In this document: positions 10,220 through 19,503 of the stretch, piece after piece | Layout of the letters: the number at the start of each line of letters is the position of its first letter | Position numbering within the stretch: the first letter of the stretch is position 1 | DNA from: Marinomonas sp. UCMA 3892 | Lineage (GTDB): Bacteria > Pseudomonadota > Gammaproteobacteria > Pseudomonadales > Marinomonadaceae | Length of the DNA stretch: 64,000 bases | Assembly: GCF_012726345.1 (NCBI RefSeq) | Contig: NZ_PTXN01000020.1 | Coordinates: forward strand, 67-64,066 | Direction: 5' to 3' | The notes under the pieces: generated by a model | Seen by the model: only the letters and a program-made list of their open reading frames with translations | What the model was told of the DNA's origin: nothing | Database searches by the model: none | Position numbers and translations under genes: made by a program

Positions 10220-10996
10220 ATGATGAAAAGTCGTTATAGTACTGTCGAATCGTTAAAAATAATGGGTAGTGCTTCGAAGCAGGCGATAGGACCAAACATC
10301 AAAGTATTGTTGTGGAATGTGTTTAAATGCAAAAGAAAGGGCTGGCAGAGCGATTTTGCTTCCCTCATTAATAATAAAGATTTAATTCTATTACAAGAGG
10401 CTATTTTAAATTCCCCCTTTGATGGAATGTTCAACCACTCTTCGCAACATCAGTGGATTATGGCGAGCAGTTTTAAAAACGTAAAGTCTAATATTGAAAC
10501 GGGTGTTAAAACCGGATCAAGCGTTGTGGCAAATAAGCATTTTTTTTCAGCATCTGCTCATAGTGAGCCTATTACTAAAACCAAAAAGATGGTGTTAGCG
10601 ACTGAGTATCCGTTAGCGAGAATAGCAGAGTCACCCATTGAGCAGTCGTTGCTCGTTATCAATACTCACATGATTAACTTTGTTTCTTTCGAAAAATTCA
10701 GGGCGCATCTTGATCAAGCTTTTCAGGCTCTAGAGCATCATAGTGGTCCGATATTATTAGCTGGTGACTTTAATACTTGGAATAGAAAAAGAATGCAGTA
10801 TTTTGATGAGCTAGCCATTTCATGCTCGTTAAAAGAGGTGGATATCACTCGTCAACCAAGGCTGGGTCATTTATTTCGTCATCTTGATCACATCTATTGC
10901 CGCGGATTAGGTGTTGTTGATGTGCATGTTCACACCGATATCCATTCTTCTGATCATTTCCCAATCAGTTTATCACTTCGTCTCGCAGACGATTAA
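10220..10996 (+). CDS. Endonuclease/exonuclease/phosphatase-family protein
   Basis: 258 residues. The EEP fold motifs are present in order: LLWNVFKC, LILLQEAIL, INTHMIN, LLAGDFNTW and SSDHFPISL, covering the metal-binding Glu and Asp and the catalytic His. The family includes nucleases, sphingomyelinases and inositol phosphatases. There is no clear signal peptide, so action is cytoplasmic or at the inner membrane face. It sits directly downstream of cardiolipin synthase, resembling the E. coli ybhP-clsB pairing. This suggests a phospholipid-related phosphodiesterase rather than DNA repair, but that is context only. AAAGG precedes the start. Confidence 0.82.
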   Translation: MMKSRYSTVESLKIMGSASKQAIGPNIKVLLWNVFKCKRKGWQSDFASLINNKDLILLQEAILNSPFDGMFNHSSQHQWIMASSFKNVKSNIETGVKTGSSVVANKHFFSASAHSEPITKTKKMVLATEYPLARIAESPIEQSLLVINTHMINFVSFEKFRAHLDQAFQALEHHSGPILLAGDFNTWNRKRMQYFDELAISCSLKEVDITRQPRLGHLFRHLDHIYCRGLGVVDVHVHTDIHSSDHFPISLSLRLADD

Positions 10997-11025
10997 CTTT
11001 TCGTACAACTAATTGTTGTCGGTTT

Positions 11026-12372
11026 TCACGCATTATCTAATAGCTTACTCAAGGTTTGTAGGCGGATTGAAGCTTCTTTCTTGTCCAAGTCGACCAATTG
11101 TTGTTGCTCCAATTCGTGTTCGATCATGAGTTTCTGATGACGTATAAAAGACCAATGCGTTGACCTATTTGCCTGTTCAGCGATGCGAATTAGCCCTTCC
11201 AATTGGCGTAATTGTACAGCTAAGCATGATTGGGAATATTGACGAATTTGGTCAAAAGCAATGTTTGCTAGATTTTCGAAAGATGTCGTTTTGTAGGTTA
11301 CTCTCTCTATGTCATTTTCATCATACATGATGCCTTCAGGGAAGTTTTTTTGAGTCAGATCGCAAACCGAAGCCGTAAGTTTATCAATGCAGGCAATGGC
11401 CGAATAGGGATCATTTATGCCGGGAGAGAGAGCTCTTAAGGCGATTTCAACCAGTTGGTGAACTGCAAATTCCGGGTCTTGTATTGGCGTGCGTTTTGGA
11501 CCTAAAGTAAAACAATCATGTAGTGTTTGTTTATCTTCATCCGATAATTGTTTGATGTCGCTTGTCATTACAATCATACGGTTTACAACAAAGTCTCCTG
11601 GATTTACTAAAACATTGAGATGTCCATCTAGTCTGCCCATTAGATTGGTTAGGTTTGCGTAGTTGATTGCCTGGATATAGCCGCATGAGTGGCTTCTGAA
11701 TGGAAATTGCTTGCTGTTTGTTTGTTTTGCATCTTGGATTTGTTTTTTCTGAGTTGAGCAGCTGGTGTCTTCTTCCTCTTTTTGCTGCTTAAAGATTTGG
11801 TTGATGCTGTATTGTAGCTCATTATAAACATTGTCTATGACACTGTCAGATTGTAGATTGAGAGAAACATGGTGAATAAAATAAATTAGCAGAAGAATAC
11901 CGAATAGTGTCATAACTATCGCACCAGCCATAGTCAGGCCTGGAAGGAAGGATCCACCGGCAAAATCATCGGTTGTTCGAACTAGAATGAGGCAGTAAAC
12001 AAATAAGGAGATAAAAACACCAAGAACAACTTGGGTGCTATAGTCTTCCATAAAATTGCGAATTAATCTTGGTCCAAACTGCGACGAGGCGTTAGTGAGG
12101 GCTACAATGGTAATGGAAAATGTGATACTGACGACTGTCATGACACTGCTCGCGATGGTAGTAAGAAGGTCACGGGTGATGCCAGCATTAGCGTGATATA
12201 AAAAATTCAGCCAACTTAACGAATGTAGGCCTGCATATAGGTCAATAAGCAGTAGTGATATACAGCTTAAAATGGTGAGAGATAAAATCAAACATGGAGT
12301 AAACCAGAAGCTAGTTTTAATAGCATCGTACGCTTTTAATATTTTGGTGTTTTTAATCTTCGATAATAGCAA
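11026..12372 (-). CDS. DUF2254 family membrane protein
   Basis: 448 residues. Four hydrophobic segments occupy about residues 22-45, 65-92, 110-133 and 142-168. They are followed by a soluble C-terminal region with the family's characteristic SPGINDPYSAIACID block and a Gln/Glu-rich tail. This matches DUF2254, predicted inner-membrane proteins without an established activity. It lies 36 bases downstream of a coiled-coil membrane protein gene in the same direction, so the two are probably cotranscribed. An internal segment near residues 190-215 (EEEDTSCSTQKKQIQ) is low-complexity and probably a linker. Confidence 0.8.
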   Translation of the reverse strand: MLLSKIKNTKILKAYDAIKTSFWFTPCLILSLTILSCISLLLIDLYAGLHSLSWLNFLYHANAGITRDLLTTIASSVMTVVSITFSITIVALTNASSQFGPRLIRNFMEDYSTQVVLGVFISLFVYCLILVRTTDDFAGGSFLPGLTMAGAIVMTLFGILLLIYFIHHVSLNLQSDSVIDNVYNELQYSINQIFKQQKEEEDTSCSTQKKQIQDAKQTNSKQFPFRSHSCGYIQAINYANLTNLMGRLDGHLNVLVNPGDFVVNRMIVMTSDIKQLSDEDKQTLHDCFTLGPKRTPIQDPEFAVHQLVEIALRALSPGINDPYSAIACIDKLTASVCDLTQKNFPEGIMYDENDIERVTYKTTSFENLANIAFDQIRQYSQSCLAVQLRQLEGLIRIAEQANRSTHWSFIRHQKLMIEHELEQQQLVDLDKKEASIRLQTLSKLLDNA

Positions 12373-12408
12373 AAGAATACGCCCTTGTTTGTTGTTGAAA
12401 GCTGTCAG

Positions 12409-12927
12409 TTACTGGCTCTTTTCGTTTGGCTCGCCAGTCTTTAGGAGTTTGAGTAGGTCTTCTCTTTCGATGCTGCCTTTTAGTGCTAAGTCTAGTTGAT
12501 ACTGATATTCATCATTCCAATCTGTGGTCCTTGGACTGAGCGCTGCAAGATCTCCCATGGCTGACTTCATAACTTTTAAAAAAGCCTGAATATTTCGTTC
12601 TTGGTCGACCAAAATGTTTTTTAATGCGGTTGCGCTGCTGTGCCTTAGATAGAGTTTAAGTACGTCATTTTGTTCTTCGATCGCTTTTATTTTTGCATCT
12701 TGTTGAGATATCGACTGCTCAACATTTGAGAGTAGAGTACTTTGTTTAGTGATTTCTTCTGTGACCTGAGGGTCTTTTTGCGAAGATTGAAGAAGAAAGA
12801 AAGTAACGCCTGAAGAGGCCGCAACACTAAAAATAAAGCATAGAAAAAAAGCGATAATGAGCATAGTTGGCTTTTTTTTAGGAACGTCTTCCTGAAGTTT
12901 TTTCTCATCAGCAGGTTTTGGTGGCAT
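12409..12927 (-). CDS. Single-pass membrane protein with coiled coil, unknown function
   Basis: 172 residues with a strong start: AAGGAGGA lies eight bases before the ATG. Residues 1-20 are a charged Lys/Pro-rich cytoplasmic segment, 22-45 a membrane helix (MLIIAFFLCFIFSVAASSGV), and 50-85 a Gln/Glu/Ser-rich heptad region likely to form a coiled coil. The remainder is helical and presumably periplasmic. I do not recognise a family. Placement before the DUF2254 gene suggests a partner protein. A strong ribosome-binding site and sensible composition argue that it is a real gene. Confidence 0.65.
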   Translation of the reverse strand: MPPKPADEKKLQEDVPKKKPTMLIIAFFLCFIFSVAASSGVTFFLLQSSQKDPQVTEEITKQSTLLSNVEQSISQQDAKIKAIEEQNDVLKLYLRHSSATALKNILVDQERNIQAFLKVMKSAMGDLAALSPRTTDWNDEYQYQLDLALKGSIEREDLLKLLKTGEPNEKSQ

Positions 12928-13106
12928 GGTCTTTCCTCCTTAATTCTTTCCATTAGAGTTAATAGTGTGCTTGTTTGTATAAAAAGGACAAGACTTTTGT
13001 CGCTCATGGTTTTTCTAAAGAGTAATGATGTCTTTTTAAGCACATTCAATAGTTTAGTTTTTTCCTTGGTACACGTAAAATATGCTGCACTTATTAAGTG
13101 TGGGTA

Positions 13107-13165
13107 ATAACCTACTAAAATAGTCAGGTAAATACTTGATCAAAACAGTAGGATTTGTGTACTAT
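13107..13165 (+). promoter_or_regulatory. IscR type-1 site and promoter of iscR-suf
   Basis: Bases 13107-13131 match the E. coli IscR type-1 consensus at about 22 of 25 positions (core CCTACTAAAATAGTCAGG). Type-1 sites are bound by the [2Fe-2S] form of IscR. Downstream, TTGATC (13136-13141) and TACTAT (13160-13165) with an 18-bp spacer form a plausible promoter. The layout predicts classical autorepression of the operon when cluster supply is adequate. Confidence 0.8.
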
Positions 13166-13199
13166 TTACCCTCACTGAATAATTTTAATTGGATAGATT

Positions 13200-13688
13200 A
13201 TGCGCCTGACAACAAAAGGTCGTTATGCGGTAACCGCCATGCTTGATCTGGCATTGCATTCGGATCAAGGGCCAGTGTCTTTATCTGATATTTCGAGTCG
13301 ACAGGGGATATCTTTATCTTATCTTGAGCAGTTGTTCTCCAAGCTTCGTAAAAAGTCATTGGTAAATAGCGTGAGAGGTCCAGGTGGTGGATATCGGCTG
13401 AGTCGTTTGAATAGTGAGATTTTTGTTGCGCAAATAGTCGATGCTGTAAACGAGTCTGTCGACGCAACGGGTTGCAAAGGACGAAGTGATTGCCAAAGTG
13501 GTAATACTTGTCTTACCCACCATTTATGGTGTGATTTAAGTGATCAAATACATGATTTTTTAAATCAAATTAGCCTAGATCAACTCGTACGTCGAAATGA
13601 TGTGCGCCAAGTTGCAGAACGGCAAGAATTCGAAAGCCGACAACGCTGTCTTGAAAATGACAAAATTAGAGCGGCCATTGTTGATTAA
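13200..13688 (+). CDS. iscR: Fe-S cluster-responsive regulator IscR
   Basis: 162 residues of the Rrf2 family. The winged helix-turn-helix spans residues 1-70 ([34 protein letters not shown]). The cluster ligands Cys92, Cys98, Cys104 and His107 fall at exactly the E. coli IscR positions. It should bind a [2Fe-2S] cluster and control Fe-S assembly genes. Here it heads a sufB-containing operon rather than iscSUA, with a type-1 site 70-90 bp upstream of its start. Confidence 0.93.
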   Translation: MRLTTKGRYAVTAMLDLALHSDQGPVSLSDISSRQGISLSYLEQLFSKLRKKSLVNSVRGPGGGYRLSRLNSEIFVAQIVDAVNESVDATGCKGRSDCQSGNTCLTHHLWCDLSDQIHDFLNQISLDQLVRRNDVRQVAERQEFESRQRCLENDKIRAAIVD

Positions 13689-13762
13689 ATAGAGAATAAA
13701 TTAGTAGAACTTAATGCGCTGATTCACAGTTCATTAGTGACTATAATTGAGTGAGTTTTTAT

Positions 13763-15199
13763 ATGACTGAGCAGATAGATAAGGCGCTGGCACGGGAATA
13801 CGAAGCGGGTTTTGTGTCTGATGTAGAATCAGAAACATTTGAGCCTGGTTTGGATGAAAATGTTATCCGACGTATTTCTGAAATGAAAGGCGAGCCTGAA
13901 TGGATGCTCGAATGGCGCCTCAGCGCATTTCGTGAATGGTTAGAAATGGAAGAGCCTGAATGGGCTTTGGTCGATTACCCGAAAATAGATTTTCAGTCTA
14001 TTTCTTATTATTCGGCTCCAAAAAGTATGAAAGATAAGCCTAAGTCTTTAGATGAGGTTGATCCTGAATTACTGCGTACTTATGAAAAACTTGGTATTCC
14101 TCTAATAGAGCAACAAATGTTGGCAGGCATCGCTGTTGATGCGGTATTTGACTCTGTTTCTGTTGTGACCACATTCCGTGAAAAGCTTGAAGAAGCGGGT
14201 GTTATATTCTGCCCTATTTCTGAAGCTGTTCACAAATATCCTGATCTTGTTAAAAAATACATTGGTAGTGTCGTTCCTAAAAAGGACAATTACTACGCTG
14301 CTTTAAACTGTGCTGTATTTACTGATGGTTCTTTTGTTTACATCCCTAAAGGCATTCGCTGCCCAATGGAGTTGTCTACTTATTTCCGTATCAATGAACA
14401 AAATACTGGCCAATTCGAGCGTACTTTGATTATCGCAGATGAAGGTAGTCATGTCAGTTATCTCGAAGGTTGTACTGCGCCACAGCGTGATGAAAATCAG
14501 CTGCATGCTGCTGTTGTAGAGTTGGTTGCTATGGATAACGCTGAGATCAAATATTCAACGGTTCAAAACTGGTATCCAGGTGATGAAAACGGCAAAGGTG
14601 GTATTTATAACTTTGTAACCAAGCGTGGTATTTGCCATACCAATGCAAAAATTTCTTGGACGCAAGTAGAAACAGGTTCTTCTGTTACTTGGAAGTACCC
14701 AAGCTGTATTTTGAAAGGCGATAATAGCGTTGGCGAGTTTTACTCGGTTGCTTTGACGCGTGGTCGTCAGCAAGCAGATACGGGTACTAAGATGATTCAC
14801 ATTGGTAAAAACACCAAGTCCACCATCATTTCTAAAGGTATTTCTGCAGGTCGAAGTAATAACAGTTACCGTGGTCTTGTTCGTATGAACCCTGGTGCTG
14901 AAGGTGCGCGTAACTTTACTCAGTGTGACTCTCTGTTGATTGGTGATCAGTGCGGAGCGCACACTTTCCCTTATGTAGAAAGCCGTAATCCTTCTGCGAT
15001 TATTGAGCATGAAGCAACGACGTCGAAGGTCAGTGACGAGCAGATGTTCTTGTGTCGTCAGCGAGGTCTTGATCCTGAAAAAGCTGTATCCATGATTGTG
15101 AATGGCTTTTGTAAGGAAGTATTTAAAGAATTACCAATGGAATTTGCCGTCGAAGCGGGCAAGTTACTAGAAATAAGCCTTGAAGGCTCAGTAGGTTAA
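13763..15199 (+). CDS. sufB: Fe-S scaffold protein SufB
   Basis: 478 residues from the ATG at 13763. A GTG in the same frame at 13751 would add four residues, but MTEQIDKAL is the better start. SufB is the scaffold of the SufBC2D complex. Recognisable blocks are [10 protein letters not shown] near the N-terminus, the beta-helix core ([19 protein letters not shown]) and the C-terminal [19 protein letters not shown]. It follows iscR by 74 bases, which contain a TATAAT at 13742-13747 that could give extra transcription. It acts in the cytoplasm with SufC and SufD encoded next. Confidence 0.95.
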   Translation: MTEQIDKALAREYEAGFVSDVESETFEPGLDENVIRRISEMKGEPEWMLEWRLSAFREWLEMEEPEWALVDYPKIDFQSISYYSAPKSMKDKPKSLDEVDPELLRTYEKLGIPLIEQQMLAGIAVDAVFDSVSVVTTFREKLEEAGVIFCPISEAVHKYPDLVKKYIGSVVPKKDNYYAALNCAVFTDGSFVYIPKGIRCPMELSTYFRINEQNTGQFERTLIIADEGSHVSYLEGCTAPQRDENQLHAAVVELVAMDNAEIKYSTVQNWYPGDENGKGGIYNFVTKRGICHTNAKISWTQVETGSSVTWKYPSCILKGDNSVGEFYSVALTRGRQQADTGTKMIHIGKNTKSTIISKGISAGRSNNSYRGLVRMNPGAEGARNFTQCDSLLIGDQCGAHTFPYVESRNPSAIIEHEATTSKVSDEQMFLCRQRGLDPEKAVSMIVNGFCKEVFKELPMEFAVEAGKLLEISLEGSVG

Positions 15200-15212
15200 G
15201 GAATTATTAAAG

Positions 15213-15998
15213 ATGTCGAACACGAAAAGTTTGTTGACGATAAAAGATTTGCACGCCAGCGTTGAAGAGAAACAAATCATCAAAGGGTTGGATTTAGACA
15301 TCAAACCAGGTGAAGTGCATGCGATCATGGGCCCAAACGGCGCGGGTAAAAGTACACTTGGTTATGTTTTGTCAGGTCGTGATGGTTACAGCGTAGATAG
15401 CGGTAGCGTGACACTTGATGGTGAAGACCTGTTGGAAATGGAAACGGAAGACCGTGCTCGTGCTGGTTTATTCTTGGCGTTTCAATACCCTGTCGAAATT
15501 CCTGGTGTAAGCAACTTAGAATTCTTAAAAGCATCAGTTGATGCGCAGCGTCAGGCGCGTGGCGAAGACGCTATTACTTCTGCTGACTTTTTGAAAGAAG
15601 CCAAAGCAGCTTGCAAGCAAGTTAACTTGCCAGTGGCTTTCTTGAAACGTGGTGTTAATGAAGGTTTCTCTGGTGGTGAGAAAAAGCGTAACGAGCTAAT
15701 GCAAATGTTATTGCTTAAGCCGAAGCTTTGTATTCTAGATGAAACCGATTCTGGTTTGGATATCGACGCCTTGCAAGTAGTTGCTGAAGGCGTAAATAGT
15801 CAACGTTCTGCTGATCGTAGTTTTATTGTTGTAACACATTACCAGCGTCTTCTGGATTATATTAAGCCTGACTTCGTGCATGTATTGTCTGACGGTAAAA
15901 TCGTTAAGAGTGGTGATGCTTCCCTTGCACTTGAGTTAGAAGCTCAAGGTTACGCTTGGTTGCAGAAAGAGCCGGCTGAAGACGAACTTGAGGGGTAA
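15213..15998 (+). CDS. sufC: SUF complex ATPase SufC
   Basis: 261 residues. Walker A is GPNGAGKST at 40-48, the Q-loop is FQYPVEIPG, the signature is FSGGEKKRNE near 150, and Walker B is LCILDETDSGLDID. The GLDID and EKK features distinguish SufC from transporter ATPases. It drives conformational change in SufB-SufD. It starts 13 bases after sufB and is slightly longer than E. coli SufC (248). Confidence 0.96.
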   Translation: MSNTKSLLTIKDLHASVEEKQIIKGLDLDIKPGEVHAIMGPNGAGKSTLGYVLSGRDGYSVDSGSVTLDGEDLLEMETEDRARAGLFLAFQYPVEIPGVSNLEFLKASVDAQRQARGEDAITSADFLKEAKAACKQVNLPVAFLKRGVNEGFSGGEKKRNELMQMLLLKPKLCILDETDSGLDIDALQVVAEGVNSQRSADRSFIVVTHYQRLLDYIKPDFVHVLSDGKIVKSGDASLALELEAQGYAWLQKEPAEDELEG

Positions 15999-16001
15999 TT
16001 C

Positions 16002-17261
16002 ATGAGTGAATGGTTAGAAAGCGCCATTGCTCGAGCGCAAGGTATCAATGATTGGCTTGCTCCAAAGCGAGCCCACGCACTTGAACTGTTAGCAAATACC
16101 AAATGGCCAACGCGCAAAACCGAAGCGTGGCGTTACACGCCACTTCGCCCGGTAGAACGTACGCAAGCCAAAGTAATAAGCGATAAAATTGAATTGTCAC
16201 CGGTTGCCATTGCGGATTTATCTGCTATTGAGTTGGTATTTGTAAACGGTCAGTTCGATCAAGCTCAATTAACGAAAACTTTGCCTGAAGGTTTGTCTAT
16301 CTCCTTGGGTGGTGATTTAGGTTCAGCTCAGCAGGCTAATGCGTTAAGTGTTTTTTCAACGATTAAACCTGAGCGTCATATCTTTGGTCTAGTAAACGAT
16401 GCGCTAGCACAAGATGTTGTCGTTATTACTGTTGCGGAAGGAGTTGAGATTACTCAACCTATTCGTATTAGTTCTCTGCTAAGTCAGGGGGCAGAATCTC
16501 ATACACGCGTTCAGGTTGCTCTGGCAGCGGGTTCGCGATTAACTGTTATAGAAGATGTTCAAGCGCAAGGTGAGAGCTTCAATACGGCATTTGTTGAATA
16601 CAATGTGGCGGCTAATGCACGTCTAGAACATTACCGTTTTGCGCTGCAGACAGGTAGCAATGTTGCTATCGGCGGTAGTCATTTTAACTTGCATGACCAT
16701 GCGAAAATGAACAGTACAATTGTTGGTTTTGGTAGTGACTTGTCACGTTTGGATACAGACATTATTCATGCTGGTGAGTTTGCTGACGCCAAGCTTAATG
16801 CCATGTATTTGCTGGATGGCAAAGAGTTATTTGATCTTCATGCGACTGTTGAGCACGCGATGCCAAATGGTAAAACTGAAGAAAATGTGCGTTGTATCGT
16901 AGCCGATCGCGCTCGTGCTATTTTCAATGGTCGTATTCATATTCATCGCGATGCGCAGAAAACCTTGGCTGAGCTGAATAATCGCAACTTGTTGTTATCA
17001 GATAAAGCTGAGATTAATACCAAGCCTGAGTTAGAGATTTACGCTGATGATGTGAAGTGTGCTCATGGTGCAACGGTTGCTCAAATTGATAAGCAAGCTT
17101 TGTATTATTTGCAGACTCGCGGTGTGAGCCGTTCGAAGGCGCAAGTGATGCTTAACTTTGGTTTTATTAATGAGTTGATTGATTTAATGCCAAATGCGGC
17201 GTTAGCGGAGTGGATTCGTCCGATTATCCGTGAGCGTTTTGCGCAAATGGAAGTGAAATAA
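16002..17261 (+). CDS. sufD: SUF complex subunit SufD
   Basis: 419 residues, close to E. coli SufD (423). The N-terminal helical part contains KWPTRKTEAWRYTPL. The C-terminal right-handed beta-helix contains CIVADRARAIFNGRIHIHRDAQKTLAELNNRNLLLS and KCAHGATVAQID, the conserved Cys-His region that pairs with SufB at the cluster assembly site. The start lies three bases after the sufC stop, implying translational coupling. Confidence 0.95.
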   Translation: MSEWLESAIARAQGINDWLAPKRAHALELLANTKWPTRKTEAWRYTPLRPVERTQAKVISDKIELSPVAIADLSAIELVFVNGQFDQAQLTKTLPEGLSISLGGDLGSAQQANALSVFSTIKPERHIFGLVNDALAQDVVVITVAEGVEITQPIRISSLLSQGAESHTRVQVALAAGSRLTVIEDVQAQGESFNTAFVEYNVAANARLEHYRFALQTGSNVAIGGSHFNLHDHAKMNSTIVGFGSDLSRLDTDIIHAGEFADAKLNAMYLLDGKELFDLHATVEHAMPNGKTEENVRCIVADRARAIFNGRIHIHRDAQKTLAELNNRNLLLSDKAEINTKPELEIYADDVKCAHGATVAQIDKQALYYLQTRGVSRSKAQVMLNFGFINELIDLMPNAALAEWIRPIIRERFAQMEVK

Positions 17262-17272
17262 GCGAGAATCGA

Positions 17273-18490
17273 ATGAGTTTTGATGTAGCGGCTATCCGCG
17301 AGCAATTTCCGATTTTAAAGCGCGTAATTGATGGTAATCCGCTTATTTATCTCGATAATGCGGCGACAACGCAAAAGCCGCAATGTGTGATTGATGCTTT
17401 GGTGGATTACTACACAACATGCAATTCCAATGTGCATCGTGGTGCCCATCGTCTTGCGGATGAAGCAACGCGTCGTTTTGAAGACGCACGCGACATCGTA
17501 AAAGACTATATTAATGCGCCGAAACGCGAAGAAGTCATTTGGACTACGGGTACTACAGAAGCGATTAATATTGTCGCCAATGGTTTGGGTTCTTTGTTGT
17601 TACCGGGTGATGAAGTTATTGCAACTGGAATGGATCACCATGCCAATCTAGTGACATGGCAGCAAGCATGCAGAGCCTCTGGTGCGACTCTAAGAACCAT
17701 TCCAGTGACGGATGCTGGTGAATTAGATCAAGCTGCTTATGATGCCATGCTAAATGAGCATACTAAGTTTGTTGCTTTTCCGCATGTTTCAAATGCCTTG
17801 GGTACCGTGAACCCAATTAAAGAAATGACGGCGAAAGCAAAGAAGTTTGGTGCTTGGGTTTTAGTGGATGGTGCTCAAGGTGCCGCTCATGGTCATGTAG
17901 ATGTGCAGGACATAGGTTGTGATTTTTATGCCTTTTCAGGTCATAAAATTTATGGGCCGATGGGTATTGGGGTACTTTGGGGGAAGGAATCAGTATTGTC
18001 GACTTGGCCTGTTTGGCGCACTGGTGGCGAGATGATTTCTACTGTTACTTTGCAAGACGCTACATGGAATGTATTGCCTTATCGCTTTGAAGCGGGCACG
18101 CCAAATGTGGGTGATGCCATTGCTATGGGTGAGGCGATTCGTTGGTTTAGCGCCTTGGACCAGGAGGCTGTTGCTGCCCACGAAAAAGCCTTGCTGGATC
18201 ATGCTACTGAACTTGCCGAGCAATTCGAAGGCTTAACCATTATTGGTACTGCTAAAGAAAAAATTGGAGTACTGAGCTTTGTAATGGATCAGGGGCATCC
18301 TGCTGATATCGGTTTTTTGTTAGATCGACAGGGGATTGCTGTTCGTACTGGTGATCATTGTGCGCAGCCTTTGATGGCTCGTTTTGGCGTTCCTGGTACA
18401 GCGCGAGCATCGTTCGCGATTTATAATACTTTAGAAGAAGTTGACGCTTTGTTTGTGGCACTGAAAAAAGTGCGAACAATGCTGGCTTAG
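17273..18490 (+). CDS. sufS: Group II cysteine desulfurase SufS
   Basis: 405 residues of the PLP fold type I aminotransferase class. NAATTQKP opens the domain, SGHKIYGP carries the PLP lysine, and RTGDHCAQP carries the catalytic Cys363 on the short loop typical of SufS. It releases sulfur from cysteine as an enzyme persulfide for transfer to SufE, encoded 1 kb downstream. It lies in the sufBCDS operon 11 bases after sufD. Length matches E. coli SufS (406). Confidence 0.95.
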   Translation: MSFDVAAIREQFPILKRVIDGNPLIYLDNAATTQKPQCVIDALVDYYTTCNSNVHRGAHRLADEATRRFEDARDIVKDYINAPKREEVIWTTGTTEAINIVANGLGSLLLPGDEVIATGMDHHANLVTWQQACRASGATLRTIPVTDAGELDQAAYDAMLNEHTKFVAFPHVSNALGTVNPIKEMTAKAKKFGAWVLVDGAQGAAHGHVDVQDIGCDFYAFSGHKIYGPMGIGVLWGKESVLSTWPVWRTGGEMISTVTLQDATWNVLPYRFEAGTPNVGDAIAMGEAIRWFSALDQEAVAAHEKALLDHATELAEQFEGLTIIGTAKEKIGVLSFVMDQGHPADIGFLLDRQGIAVRTGDHCAQPLMARFGVPGTARASFAIYNTLEEVDALFVALKKVRTMLA

Positions 18491-18499
18491 GAGGTTTTA

Positions 18500-18850
18500 A
18501 TGACAGTAACAACGTTTGACCCTGTCTCTAGCGTGTCTTTAAGCGCTTCTGCACAGAAATATTTTGCCTCGAAATTGACCAAGCAGCCAGGTAAGCTAAT
18601 CCGATTAAGTACCAAAGAGAGTGGCTGTACAGGCTTTTCCTATGTGCTGGATATCGTTGATAGCGCATTTGAAGAAGATACTGTCTTGGAATTTGGCAAT
18701 GTCACGCTGGCGGTTGATTCACAATCAACTGCTTTGCTGAAAGGCACTGAGATTGACTTAGTACGTGAAGGCGTTAACGAAGTTGTGAAGTTTAAAAATC
18801 CTAACGTTGTAGCAGAATGCGGCTGTGGCGAAAGCTTTAGTGTGAGTTAA
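18500..18850 (+). CDS. sufA: A-type Fe-S carrier protein (SufA/IscA-like)
   Basis: 116 residues of the HesB/IscA family. The three cluster cysteines are Cys43 (ESGCTGFSY), Cys107 and Cys109 (ECGCGESF). The GAGGTTTT ribosome-binding site sits right after the sufS stop. It probably carries [2Fe-2S] or [4Fe-4S] clusters from SufBC2D to client proteins. The operon position supports calling it SufA rather than IscA, but sequence alone does not separate them cleanly. Confidence 0.88.
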   Translation: MTVTTFDPVSSVSLSASAQKYFASKLTKQPGKLIRLSTKESGCTGFSYVLDIVDSAFEEDTVLEFGNVTLAVDSQSTALLKGTEIDLVREGVNEVVKFKNPNVVAECGCGESFSVS

Positions 18851-18854
18851 CTTC

Positions 18855-19385
18855 ATGCAAAAAATGGTAGTAACAAATCGCGCGTGTCCTGCGCGACGAG
18901 TGCCAAGCGGCGAACCGGTTAGTATTCCTGAAGGTCAGTTTATTACGATTAATCAGAGCTTAGGTGGTAATTATACCGTTACGTGGCAAGGTAATATGCT
19001 GCGTATAGATGGAACCGACGCTGAGGCAATTGGTCAGCAACCTGAGGTTTTAGATTTTGAGGATCTCGGTACGGGTGACATTAGTGAAGAGCAGGTCTGG
19101 CAAGCGCTAGATACAATTTACGACCCTGAGATTCCGATAAGTTTGGTGTCATTAGGTTTGGTCTACAAGGTCTCTTTAGACCAAAAGAATAAGTCAGTTT
19201 TGATCGATATGACTTTGACTGCGCCAGGGTGTGGTATGGGGCCCGTGTTGGTTGGTGATGTAAAATACCGAGTGGCAAAGGTGCCTAATGTGGATTCAGT
19301 AAAAGTGGATTTGGTGTTTGATCCACCTTGGTCGCGAGAAATGATGAGTGAAGAAGCTCAATTGGAAGCGGGTCTTTTCTTTTAA
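18855..19385 (+). CDS. sufT: Fe-S assembly protein SufT (DUF59/MIP18)
   Basis: 176 residues. The N-terminal region (1-75) has an SH3-like look, and the C-terminal DUF59 domain (about 80-165) contains IYDPEIPISLVSLGLVYKV and MTLTAPGCGMGPVLVGDV with the conserved Cys. SufT proteins assist Fe-S maturation under high demand. It starts four bases after the sufA stop and is followed by a terminator, so it ends the first transcription unit. Confidence 0.88.
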   Translation: MQKMVVTNRACPARRVPSGEPVSIPEGQFITINQSLGGNYTVTWQGNMLRIDGTDAEAIGQQPEVLDFEDLGTGDISEEQVWQALDTIYDPEIPISLVSLGLVYKVSLDQKNKSVLIDMTLTAPGCGMGPVLVGDVKYRVAKVPNVDSVKVDLVFDPPWSREMMSEEAQLEAGLFF

Positions 19386-19436
19386 CCGTTTTCTTTTTGA
19401 TCGCTTCGGTCATTCAATAAAATCGAATACAATAAG

Positions 19437-19474
19437 AAACGGCCTTGGTGCTTAGCCAATGCCGTTTTTGTTTT
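19437..19474 (+). terminator. Terminator between sufT and sufE
   Basis: AAACGGC (19437-19443) pairs with GCCGTTT (19461-19467), with an inner TTGG/CCAA pairing across one mismatch. TTGTTTT follows. It suggests that sufE and the iscS-like gene are at least partly transcribed separately from iscR-sufBCDSAT. Confidence 0.7.
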
Positions 19475-19503
19475 AATGGGCTTAGTGCAAAAAGAGGGTA
19501 GTC

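Noticed and set aside
12687-13049. Possible 120-residue minus-strand ORF overlapping the coiled-coil gene
   Set aside because: It is a different frame of a gene that has a much better start and composition.
13198-13467. Minus-strand ORF opposite iscR
   Set aside because: It lies antisense to a strongly conserved regulator gene and has no independent support.
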